From positions 1 through 58,311 of the forward strand of contig NZ_CAMPJD010000024.1 of the NCBI RefSeq assembly GCF_946886695.1: a stretch of 58,311 nt of DNA, given 5' to 3'. This DNA comes from an uncultured Pseudoxanthomonas sp. GTDB lineage: Bacteria > Pseudomonadota > Gammaproteobacteria > Xanthomonadales > Xanthomonadaceae. Numbering within the stretch: position 1 is the first letter of the stretch; each line of letters starts with the position of its first letter. Below, piece by piece: positions 25,389-33,197 of the stretch. Under the pieces are notes generated by a model that was not told the origin of the DNA, did not search any database, and saw only the letters and a program-made list of their open reading frames with translations. A program made the position numbers and the translations under genes.

Positions 25389-26296
25389 GCACGAACTGGA
25401 ACGATCGCTTCAACAGCTGGGCGCAGGCACCGGGTACGACCGAGGCCACGCGCATCGACAACGCCATCACAGCGATCAAGAAGGCGCTGGCCGCCGACCC
25501 GAAGGTCGCCTCGGTGACCAAGGTCTTCGTGCAAGGCTCCTACCGCAACCGCGTGAACGTACGCCAGGACAGCGACGTCGATATCGGCGTGCTCTACACC
25601 GGCGGCGTCTTCTTCACCGAGTATCCGGTAGGCAAGGGCGACACGGATTTCGGAATCAGCAACGGCTCCTACAGCTACACCGAGTACAAGAACGACCTCG
25701 AGAAGGCCTTGGTCAGCTACTTCGGTCGCGCGCACGTTGCGCGCGGCGACAAAGCCTTCGACATCCACGAGAACACCTATCGAGTCGACGCCGACGTGGT
25801 GCCGCTGTTCGTGCACCGTCGCTACCACGCGGACGGCAGCTATCAATGCGGCGTCGAGCTGCTGACCGATAGCAACGAGCGCATTGTCAACTGGCCTGAA
25901 CGCCTCTACGACCGGCCCGAATGGCCGAGGCAGCACTACGAGAACGGCAATGGCAAGAACGACGATACCCGTCGGGCCTACCGCGCTGTGGTGCGCATCA
26001 TCAAGAAGCTGCGCAACGTCATGGATGAGGATGGCATCGCCGAAGCCAAGCCGATCAAGGGCTTCAACGTCGAATGCATGATCTGGAACGCGCCCAATTC
26101 CTGTTTCACGTATGCCAGCTGGCTGGAGGATGTAGATGCGGTGCTGCGTTACCTTTCCATCCACCTGGCGAGCATGACCTTGTGCGGGGAATGGGGCGAA
26201 GTGAGCGAGTTCAAATATCTGCTCAAGGGCAATGAGACCAAACGCGCGCAGTTCGAGGCCTTCGTCGACCGCGCCCTGCGCTACATCGGGACCTGA
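25385..26296 (+). CDS. CD-NTase (SMODS nucleotidyltransferase), second CBASS cyclase
   Basis: This 303-residue protein has the polymerase-beta-like signature GSYRNR (Gly51-Ser52) followed by Asp64-x-Asp66 in DSDVDIGVLY, and a third acidic residue in YRVDADVVPLF (about residue 137), as in SMODS-type CD-NTases that make cyclic oligonucleotides. It is not closely similar to the DncV-like cyclase at 17870, so it belongs to another clade, perhaps CdnE-like. It overlaps ietS by four bases and is followed after 2 bp by a Cap15-like gene. The product is unknown. Confidence 0.88.
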   Translation: MSTNWNDRFNSWAQAPGTTEATRIDNAITAIKKALAADPKVASVTKVFVQGSYRNRVNVRQDSDVDIGVLYTGGVFFTEYPVGKGDTDFGISNGSYSYTEYKNDLEKALVSYFGRAHVARGDKAFDIHENTYRVDADVVPLFVHRRYHADGSYQCGVELLTDSNERIVNWPERLYDRPEWPRQHYENGNGKNDDTRRAYRAVVRIIKKLRNVMDEDGIAEAKPIKGFNVECMIWNAPNSCFTYASWLEDVDAVLRYLSIHLASMTLCGEWGEVSEFKYLLKGNETKRAQFEAFVDRALRYIGT

Positions 26297-26298
26297 CC

Positions 26299-26949
26299 AT
26301 GTTTACTCGCTTGCAAATTACCGTGGCCCTCGGCGTGGCGACGTTGTGCTGGTGGATCGTGCTTCAGGTGCAAGGCACGACCGTGTCGTGGCAGCACCTG
26401 GCGCCCTTCACGACGGTGGTCAGCGTGCTGGTCGTGGTAGCGCTGGCGATGGAGTTGTGGCTGTGGCGTCTACGCCCGCTGCAAGGCTGGTTGTTCAATC
26501 GGCCCGACCTGCGCGGCACCTGGAAGGTCACCCTCCAGTCCGAGTGGGTCAACCCGGAAACCGGTGAGCGCGCCCCGCCGATTACCGCCTACGCTGCCAT
26601 CGAGCAGTCGCTGACCAAGTTGCAGATCCACCTCATGACTCCGGAGTCCGAATCGTGCCTGCTTGCGCACGCTATCGAGCCCACGCCCTGCGGCAATCGA
26701 TTCAACGTGTCCGTGGTCTACGCGAACACGCCTGGGGTGGAGCTGCGCGGTGGGCGTAGTGAGCGCCATGTCGGTGCGGCGCTGCTGAGCACGCACGGGC
26801 CCAGGTTCAAACCCGATTCGATCACCGCCGAGTATTGGACCGATCGCAAGACCGTCGGGCGCATGACCTTCGAAGGGCGCACGGCCACGCTCTACTCGCG
26901 ATACGAGGATGCACACCGCCACTTCACCGGCTCCGGAGGAAAATCGTGA
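26299..26949 (+). CDS. cap15: Cap15-like transmembrane beta-barrel effector (CBASS)
   Basis: This 216-residue protein has two hydrophobic helices (about 6-26 and 38-56) and then a 150-residue beta-rich domain starting DLRGTWKVTLQSEW. This is the architecture of Cap15, a CBASS effector with a minimal membrane-anchored beta-barrel that oligomerises on nucleotide binding and disrupts the inner membrane. Position directly after a CD-NTase (2 bp) matches type I CBASS. The stop overlaps the next gene (GTGA). The match is by architecture and context; remote homology should be confirmed by profile search. Confidence 0.8.
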   Translation: MFTRLQITVALGVATLCWWIVLQVQGTTVSWQHLAPFTTVVSVLVVVALAMELWLWRLRPLQGWLFNRPDLRGTWKVTLQSEWVNPETGERAPPITAYAAIEQSLTKLQIHLMTPESESCLLAHAIEPTPCGNRFNVSVVYANTPGVELRGGRSERHVGAALLSTHGPRFKPDSITAEYWTDRKTVGRMTFEGRTATLYSRYEDAHRHFTGSGGKS

Positions 26950-28049
26950 AGGCCTCATTCCTGCTCGGCGCCGTTGCGGCGTCCCTCGCGGCGTCGGCCT
27001 ACCAGCCGGCGCACAGTTTCCAGTTGGATGCGGAAGCCGCACCCGAAGAGCGGCGCCTGCTCAACGTACCGTACAGCCGAATGGCCTGGCTCGAGCGCAA
27101 GCTCGCCCAGTACGGCGCCCCGCTGCTTTTTTCTGATCCGATCCATGAAGAACTCACCACGCGCATCTTCGGCTGCGATGGCGACGTGGCCTTGTGCGGC
27201 GGCGCTGACTCGGCCTCCGCCGACGCGGCGGTGCTGGTGGGGGTGCGTTGGAACGACGACCCGCCCTTTCGCCTGAGCAACGCCGAGCTCGCGGGTACCT
27301 TGTGCAAACCGCAGACGATCCGCTTCCAAACCCAGCCCAGCTGCTGGCTGCAGTTGTTCAAGAGTGCCGAGAAGAAGGCGGCCGCAGGTAAGGTCTACGG
27401 CCCCGGCGATGGCCTGCTGTATCGCACCCACTTCGGCGACCTGCAGTTCCTGCATGGCATGGCCTCGGGCAGTGACATTGCGCCCGAACAAACCCGCCAG
27501 CACATGATGGACTGGGCGCAGTTCACCTGGCGCGTGGCGATCCGCGAGTGGCCGCGTACGATGAAGCTGCGCGAGGTGCCGATCGCGGGATTCAAGGCGC
27601 CCTTCGGCTACACCGAGTGGGACGTGCGCGACCTGTTTATCCAAGGCAGCCCATTGCTCGAGCGCCGCGTGGACCAGGTCGCCTTCGGCAGCTTGTTGCA
27701 CATGCTCCAGGACAGTTTTGCTGAAGGTCACGTCGATCGCGGGCAGCCGGATCCTGCGGGACGCTGCCAGCTCAACGGCGAAAGCCACCGCGCCCCGGGT
27801 CAGATCCGCGAATTCCACGCCTACGGCCAGCAAGACCACACCGCGCATGCCGCCGCCGACAGTATGGAGGCCAAGGATCGCCAACTGCAGCGCGCCCCCG
27901 ACGTCGTCGATGTGGGGCGCCCGCTGGTCGAGGCTTTCGATGCGCGCCGGCCGTGGTCTGAGGTCGAACCCTACTTCGCGTGCGTGTTCGCGCTGGCGCC
28001 GGAGGCCAAGGTCTCGTCCGCGGGCGAAGCTTTCACCGCCGCGCGTTGA
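26946..28049 (+). CDS. Secreted phospholipase C / S1-P1 nuclease-fold-like protein
   Basis: From GTG 26946 the protein has 367 residues and begins with a signal peptide (KASFLLGAVAASLAASAY). In the second half the motif SLLHMLQDSFAEGHVDR supplies the His...Asp...His pattern of zinc-dependent phospholipase C and S1-P1 nucleases, followed by further His-rich stretches (HAYGQQDHTAHAAADS). Cysteines at about 76, 85, 122 and 138 may form disulfides. Export would place it in the periplasm or outside. The 4-base overlap with cap15 ties it to the defence operon, though an exported hydrolase is not a known CBASS part. Confidence 0.7.
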   Translation: MKASFLLGAVAASLAASAYQPAHSFQLDAEAAPEERRLLNVPYSRMAWLERKLAQYGAPLLFSDPIHEELTTRIFGCDGDVALCGGADSASADAAVLVGVRWNDDPPFRLSNAELAGTLCKPQTIRFQTQPSCWLQLFKSAEKKAAAGKVYGPGDGLLYRTHFGDLQFLHGMASGSDIAPEQTRQHMMDWAQFTWRVAIREWPRTMKLREVPIAGFKAPFGYTEWDVRDLFIQGSPLLERRVDQVAFGSLLHMLQDSFAEGHVDRGQPDPAGRCQLNGESHRAPGQIREFHAYGQQDHTAHAAADSMEAKDRQLQRAPDVVDVGRPLVEAFDARRPWSEVEPYFACVFALAPEAKVSSAGEAFTAAR

Positions 28050-28077
28050 CCACACCGGCTACTTCGAGGAGCCTGCC

Positions 28078-28971
28078 ATGCCGCGTTCGCACTCGATGAT
28101 GCTGTCGCTTCGCGGTCAGTTTCGCGAAACCTACCGCGCGATCCGACGGCGCCCTGCCCTCGCCCAGACCACGCCGATCATCTTCTGCGAGGGCGACTCG
28201 TGGTTTTCCACGCCCTTGTCGATGAACACCCTGGACTGGATCGTCTACCCGACGCCGGAAGACGAGGCCGCCGGTGTGCCCTTGTTCGGCTCGGGCGGCC
28301 TATTCTTTCGGGCCGAGCACAGCGGCGATCTGGCCACGGAGATCTTCAAGCCGAAGAAGGTGAAGGATCTGCTCGCGTGGTTCCGCGCCTTCGAGTTCGA
28401 CGTGGTGTTGCTGAGCGCTGGCGGCAACGACTTCGTTGGCGACTTCCTCAAGAAGGCCTTCGCCAACGCCGGATCGATGACGCCCGCGCAAGCCTTCACC
28501 CGCGTGGAGGACACTGGCCGCTTCGGCGACGTGCTCGCCGCTTACACCCGCCTAATCACTGCCTTCCACCAGGCCAAGCCCTCGGTGCCGATCCTCGGGC
28601 ACAGCTACGACTACCCGATTCGCTTGGGGCAGCCGGCGCAGCTCACCGCCGCCAACCTGGGCGCGATCGCGCTGTTCAAGCGCAGCATCGGTCCGTGGAT
28701 CGAGCCGCATGTGGCGCGGGCGTTACCCACGCTCGACGCGCAGCGCGAGTTTGCCCACCTGTTGATCGACGGCTTCGTAGCCAAGGTGCTCGAGCCCTTG
28801 CGGGACGATCCCGCACTCGGCGGCGCGTTTGATTTCGTGGATCTGCGCGGGACGTTGCCGCAGACCGCGTCCTGGTTCGACGAGATGCACCCGACCGGCA
28901 CGGGTTTTCACGAACTCGCGGACAAGTGGCGCAACGCCATCGCCGCGCGCCTGCCCGCCGCCAAGCGCTAG
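28078..28971 (+). CDS. SGNH/GDSL hydrolase
   Basis: This 297-residue protein has the SGNH blocks: GDSW (block I, nucleophile Ser near residue 39), SAGGND (block III) and the catalytic Asp/His pair in FDEMHPTGTGF (block V) near the C-terminus. There is no obvious signal peptide. Members are esterases or lipases. It starts 28 bp after the phospholipase-C-like gene, with a GAGGA ribosome site, and appears to be the last gene of the six-gene operon. It could act on membrane lipids together with its neighbour. The substrate is unknown. Confidence 0.82.
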   Translation: MPRSHSMMLSLRGQFRETYRAIRRRPALAQTTPIIFCEGDSWFSTPLSMNTLDWIVYPTPEDEAAGVPLFGSGGLFFRAEHSGDLATEIFKPKKVKDLLAWFRAFEFDVVLLSAGGNDFVGDFLKKAFANAGSMTPAQAFTRVEDTGRFGDVLAAYTRLITAFHQAKPSVPILGHSYDYPIRLGQPAQLTAANLGAIALFKRSIGPWIEPHVARALPTLDAQREFAHLLIDGFVAKVLEPLRDDPALGGAFDFVDLRGTLPQTASWFDEMHPTGTGFHELADKWRNAIAARLPAAKR

Positions 28972-28977
28972 CCATCG

Positions 28978-29577
28978 CTAGGACTTGCGCGCCGTGGTGC
29001 CAAACCACTGCCGCATGTCGAGGGGTTCACCGCGACGGTCCGACGCGATGATAGCTTCGAAGGCGTCGTAGGCGGACGTGAAATTCACCAGCGGAAACTC
29101 TTGGTCGTTGCAGCGCTCGGGCGCGCACCAGTACGCGGTCTGGGTGATCGCGAAGTGCTTGCGGCAGGCCATCGGCCGGACTTCGTAGATTGAGCACTGA
29201 CCGCCCTTCAAGAACGGACACGGCGTCCCGTGAAAATCCGCCGCCGGCGCGGGCGTCGGCAGGCGCTTGTGTCCGCTCCATTCTTCGATGTAGCGCGCCT
29301 CCAAGGGAAAGACGCTGACGTTGTAATGACAGCAGCTGCTGCAGCCGGCGCGACAGGCCGCGAACGGCTCGACCGCCGCGGAGATCTCCGCCATGGCCGC
29401 GTACAAGGCGCGCAAGCGTTTGCTCGGGCTTCCCGGCAGAGAGGCCAGCTCGGTCGCCAGTCCGTCCTCACGCGCGAGGATGGCCGGGGACAATCCCTCT
29501 CGCAGGCGTTCGAAATTACGCTGTGCGTTCGTGCGCGCGGTCAGCGGGTCGGCTTCGCTTTCGTCGATCAGTTCCAT
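28978..29577 (-). CDS. YkgJ-family cysteine-cluster protein
   Basis: This 199-residue protein has the zinc/iron-binding cysteine cluster of the YkgJ family: CRAGCSSCCHYNVSVFP at about residues 94-110, then CPFLKGGQCSIYEVRPMACR and further cysteines (WCAPERCND). The metal and biochemical role of these proteins are unsettled. It converges on the SGNH gene with only 6 bp between the stops, marking the right edge of the defence operon. ATG 29577 was chosen, since upstream sequence in the frame looks non-coding. Confidence 0.82.
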   Translation of the reverse strand: MELIDESEADPLTARTNAQRNFERLREGLSPAILAREDGLATELASLPGSPSKRLRALYAAMAEISAAVEPFAACRAGCSSCCHYNVSVFPLEARYIEEWSGHKRLPTPAPAADFHGTPCPFLKGGQCSIYEVRPMACRKHFAITQTAYWCAPERCNDQEFPLVNFTSAYDAFEAIIASDRRGEPLDMRQWFGTTARKS

Positions 29578-29715
29578 TGTCCGAGCATAGCGAGCGCGGG
29601 TCGCAAACGCTGAGAAGCGCGTTGACCCTTGAAGCTGAACGCGCTGGAGGGCAGCCGTATCGTTTCCGTTGGCGGGCGCGCATGCTAGGTGCGACCCTGC
29701 GCACCCGGTGCCAAA

Positions 29716-30216
29716 ATGACGATCGCGCGCATCGCCTTGTTGCTTCTCCTGGCTTGCACCGCTGCGGCCGCGCAGCCCTTCGACTACGACGCCTACCACC
29801 CGGCCGCGCTCGCGCAGATCGTCTCCGCCCTACCCCCGCACCCCGCAGACTGGCTGGCGGAAGGCGAAACGCGTTTTCGCACCCCGGTCACGTTTACCGG
29901 CAGCTTCCGGCCAGTGGCAAAGCCTCGCCGGGATTTCATCGCCAGCTGGGCGAAAACGATGGGGCACCCGGCCGACACCGCCACCGTCTTCGAACAGGAA
30001 GTCGAGGTCGAGCAAGCCCAGACGCGCTACTGGATGCCGATCCAGCAGGTCCTGGTGGAGCAGCTCCAGACGGAAGTCCCCGCGGGCGCTGCCGTCGAAC
30101 TCTACGTGCTGCTGATGGGCACGCAGGGCGATCAGCCCGTCTTCGCCGTCAGCGAATTCGACGCCGAATCCGATGTCCATGCCGACGAGGAACCACCCGC
30201 GGCAGCTGAACCCTAG
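29716..30216 (+). CDS. Hypothetical exported protein
   Basis: This 166-residue protein has a clear signal peptide (MTIARIALLLLLACTAAAAQ) and a mature domain with no cysteines, ending in an acidic tail (DVHADEEPPAAAEP). It has no recognised motif. It is divergent from the YkgJ gene and lies just upstream of the czc cluster with 56 bp to the czcI-like gene, so it may be the first gene of that transcript. Confidence 0.65.
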   Translation: MTIARIALLLLLACTAAAAQPFDYDAYHPAALAQIVSALPPHPADWLAEGETRFRTPVTFTGSFRPVAKPRRDFIASWAKTMGHPADTATVFEQEVEVEQAQTRYWMPIQQVLVEQLQTEVPAGAAVELYVLLMGTQGDQPVFAVSEFDAESDVHADEEPPAAAEP

Positions 30217-30272
30217 GCCTCGGACCTGAATGAAATTGTGTATCGCCGCCGGGTGCCGATAGACTAGCGCCC

Positions 30273-30647
30273 GTGTCCCCCCGCCTCGCCACGACCCTGC
30301 TGACCCGCCTGCGCGCCTCAACGCGACTGATTGCGTTGGTGCTGGTGGTGTTTTTGCTGAAGGTCGGCGTTGTGGCGGCCTGCGCCACGCACGACTTCGG
30401 CGACGCCGGCCTGTCGCCGGCCGAGCACGCGTCCGCGAGCGTGGCGGTGGACACCGGCGATGACGGCAGTCCCCCCGAGCCGATCTCCGCCGGCGGCTGC
30501 GTCGACTGCCATTGCCACCACGTGGCGACTTTGGTCCCCGACGTCTTGCCGCGTATGGCCCTTGCTCGCGCCCCCGAACTCCCCCTCGTGACGGTGAGCG
30601 TGCGCACGGTCCGACCCGTACAAGAGTTGCGTCCACCCATCCTCTAA
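30273..30647 (+). CDS. Small exported Cys/His-rich protein, CzcI-like
   Basis: This 124-residue frame starts at GTG 30273. It has a hydrophobic N-terminal segment (LIALVLVVFLLKVGVVAA) acting as signal or anchor, then CATHDF and a dense metal-binding motif GGCVDCHCHH near residue 72. Small periplasmic Cys/His proteins of this shape (CzcI) precede czcC in Zn/Co/Cd resistance operons and are thought to modulate induction. The name is given by position and composition and not by clear homology. Confidence 0.6.
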   Translation: MSPRLATTLLTRLRASTRLIALVLVVFLLKVGVVAACATHDFGDAGLSPAEHASASVAVDTGDDGSPPEPISAGGCVDCHCHHVATLVPDVLPRMALARAPELPLVTVSVRTVRPVQELRPPIL

Positions 30648-30711
30648 GCCCCGTCCTTTCGCTCCGGCGCGCAACGCGACCGGCAAGACGCTCGCTTAGA
30701 GGATTCTTTGC

Positions 30712-31998
30712 ATGTTTGTTTTTCATCTGTCCCGACTCGGTCGAGTCGGGCGGCTGACGTGTTTGGCGTGGCTGCTCTGCAGCCTCGCGACCCCCGCGTT
30801 GGCCACTTCCACCCCGCCTGCTGTCGGTTTGGCGCCCGCGTCTGTGCGGCAAGCGCTGCGTGCGGCCTGGGAGGCGCATCCGCAGTCCCAGCAAACCGAG
30901 GCCACGCTCGACGCCGCCGATGCCCGCGTCGACGCGGCGCGCCGCCCGCTTTACAACCCAGAGATCGACCTGGATGCCGAGCGCGAGGGCGTCGATCGCA
31001 CCACCACTGCGGGCATCTCGCTCACGTTGGACGTGAACGGCAAGCGCCGGGCCCGCACCGGCGCGGCCACGGCGCGCCGCGACCAAGTCAGCGCCGAGGC
31101 GCACCTTCGCCGGCGTGATTTCACGCGGCAGTGGTTCTCCAGCTGGGCGGCGCTCACCACCGCCCAGGAGCGCGTGCGCATTGGCGAACGCCGCTTGGCG
31201 CTAGTGACGCGCTTTGCGGGCCTGGCCGACAAGCAGTTCACCGCCGGCGATGTCTCGGGCCTGGAGCGCGATTTGGCGCTGCTGGCGCGCGACGAGGCCG
31301 AGGCTGAGCAATCGCAGCTGCTGGCCGAGCTGGCCGAGGCCGAGAGCCTGTTCCGCGCCGTGGGCGGCGACCCCGCCGCAGCCACCACGTTGGCCTTGCC
31401 CAGCAATGCGCTGCCCAAACCTGACGCGATCGCGGTCGCAGTCGAACAATTGCCCGAGTGGCAGGCGGCGCAAGCCGCGGCGGCGGTGGCGCAGGCCGAG
31501 ATCGACGTGGCCAAGCGCAATCGCATCGCCGATCCCACGGTGGGCGTGCGCGGTGGGCGCGTGGACTACGGCCCGGTGCAAGACAACGTCGTGGGCGTGT
31601 CGGTGAGCGTGCCGCTGTTCGTGCGCAACTCCTACCGCGCGGAACTGCTCGCGGCGCAAGCCGACGCGACCGCGGCCGAAGCCGAAGCCGCCCGCGTGCA
31701 GCTGGTGCTGGCCGCCGAACAGCGTCGCGCGATCAGCAGCTACGCCGCCGCGCACGCCGCGTGGCTACGCTGGAGCAAGAGCAAGGGCACGGACACCGCA
31801 CGCCGAGCCGAGCTGCTCGAGCGTTTGTGGCGCGAAGGCGATGTGTCCACCGCCGACTACTTGCTGCAGCTCAAGCAGACCCTGGATACCGAATTGGCCG
31901 GCGCCGAGCTCGAAGCTCGCCTGTGGCGCGGCTTTACCGATTACCTCGCCGCCACTGGCCAGCTCGAGCGCTGGGCCGGACTGGAAGGCACGCCATGA
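30712..31998 (+). CDS. czcC: Outer-membrane efflux protein CzcC (TolC family)
   Basis: This 428-residue protein has a signal peptide (ending ATPALA) and two long helical repeats typical of TolC/OEP proteins, including ALRAAWEAHPQ, the repeated NPEIDLDAE and DPTVGVRGG strands, and SVPLFVRN. It forms the outer-membrane channel of the tripartite metal efflux pump with CzcB and CzcA. It overlaps czcB by four bases (ATGA). Length is typical of CzcC. Confidence 0.92.
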   Translation: MFVFHLSRLGRVGRLTCLAWLLCSLATPALATSTPPAVGLAPASVRQALRAAWEAHPQSQQTEATLDAADARVDAARRPLYNPEIDLDAEREGVDRTTTAGISLTLDVNGKRRARTGAATARRDQVSAEAHLRRRDFTRQWFSSWAALTTAQERVRIGERRLALVTRFAGLADKQFTAGDVSGLERDLALLARDEAEAEQSQLLAELAEAESLFRAVGGDPAAATTLALPSNALPKPDAIAVAVEQLPEWQAAQAAAAVAQAEIDVAKRNRIADPTVGVRGGRVDYGPVQDNVVGVSVSVPLFVRNSYRAELLAAQADATAAEAEAARVQLVLAAEQRRAISSYAAAHAAWLRWSKSKGTDTARRAELLERLWREGDVSTADYLLQLKQTLDTELAGAELEARLWRGFTDYLAATGQLERWAGLEGTP

Positions 31999-33167
31999 GA
32001 AACGACACCATGACTGTGAAGACTCCCCTCGCCCTGCTCGCCGCGACCGTGCTGTCGCTGGCGCTGGCGGCCTGCTCCAAGGACGCCCCCGAGGCGGCGG
32101 CCGCCGGTGAAGGCGAACACGCCGAAGAAGGCGGCGAAGAACACGAAGAAGGCGCGGCGCAAGCCGTCGTGATGGACGCGGCGGCGCTCAAGGCCGCCGG
32201 CATAGTGCTGGCGGCGGTGCAACCCACCACGCTCAGCGAAGACCTGCGGGCGCCGGGCGAAGTCGTCGACAACGCCTACGGCACCACGCTGATCACCCCG
32301 CGCGTCGAATCGCTGGTGGTGCGTCGCCATGCGCGCCTGGGCGATGAAGTGCGCGCGGGCGCGCCGCTCGTCACGCTGTCCAGCGTCGAGGTCGCCGATG
32401 CCCAGGCGAACCTCAAGATCGCCGAGCAGGAGTGGTCGCGGGTCTCGGCCTTGGGACGCGAAGCGGTCTCCGGTCGCCGCATCACCGAGGCGCAAGTCGC
32501 GGTGGAACGTGCGCGCGCCACCGCCCGCGCTTACGGCCTGCCCGGCACCGCGGCCGGCCGCAGCAACGGCGAGTTCACCCTCACCGCGCCCCACGCCGGC
32601 CGCATCACCGAAGACGAGTTCGTGGTCGGCGAGCGCATCGAGCCGGGCAAGACGCTGTTCCGCCTGGTCGATGAATCGGTTGTGTGGGTGGATGCCAAGT
32701 TGCCCTCGGGCATGGAAGTGCGCATCGCCCCGGGCAGCCAGGCCACGGTGGTGATCGGCGGCCGGCGCGTGCCGGGCAAGGTGCTACGCAGTGCGCACCG
32801 CACCTCGGATGCCACGCGCAATGCCTCGGTTCGGATCGAGGTGCGCAACGACGACGACCGCCTGCATGGCGGCGACTTCGTCGAGGTGTTCTTCGAAGCC
32901 GCGGGCGCGTCCGCGCCCGGTCAAACGATGACGCCGCTGGCGGTGCCCACCGATGCCATCGTGCAGATTGAAGGCGAGACCGTGGTGTTCCGTCGCGATG
33001 ACAAGGGCGCGCTCGCGCCCGTCACCGTGCGCCTGGGCGAAGTCATTGGGGATCGCACCGTGATTCGCGAGGGCTTGAAGCCCGGCGATGTGGTCGTGGT
33101 CGCCGGCGCCTTCGCGGTCAAGTCGCAGATCCTCAAGGCACAGTTGGGAGAGGGTCATGGCCACTGA
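31995..33167 (+). CDS. czcB: Periplasmic adaptor CzcB (membrane fusion protein)
   Basis: From ATG 31995 this is 390 residues with a lipoprotein signal (LALAACSKD) and an acidic, His-containing stretch (EGEHAEEGGEEHEEG) likely to bind metal. Barrel-sandwich and alpha-hairpin domains of RND adaptors follow, with motifs such as GAPLVTLSSVEVADAQANL in part. It connects CzcA to CzcC. The ATGA overlap with czcC and the 30-bp gap to czcA show an operon. Confidence 0.92.
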   Translation: MRNDTMTVKTPLALLAATVLSLALAACSKDAPEAAAAGEGEHAEEGGEEHEEGAAQAVVMDAAALKAAGIVLAAVQPTTLSEDLRAPGEVVDNAYGTTLITPRVESLVVRRHARLGDEVRAGAPLVTLSSVEVADAQANLKIAEQEWSRVSALGREAVSGRRITEAQVAVERARATARAYGLPGTAAGRSNGEFTLTAPHAGRITEDEFVVGERIEPGKTLFRLVDESVVWVDAKLPSGMEVRIAPGSQATVVIGGRRVPGKVLRSAHRTSDATRNASVRIEVRNDDDRLHGGDFVEVFFEAAGASAPGQTMTPLAVPTDAIVQIEGETVVFRRDDKGALAPVTVRLGEVIGDRTVIREGLKPGDVVVVAGAFAVKSQILKAQLGEGHGH

Positions 33168-33197
33168 TCGCCTCCGCGCTGTGAGGGAGGTCACGCC

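Noticed and set aside
22782..26296. The CD-NTase at 25385 as an ordinary housekeeping nucleotidyltransferase
   Set aside because: The GS...DxD signature of the SMODS type and the directly adjoining Cap15-like gene point to CBASS; no CCA-adding or kanamycin-NTase features are seen.
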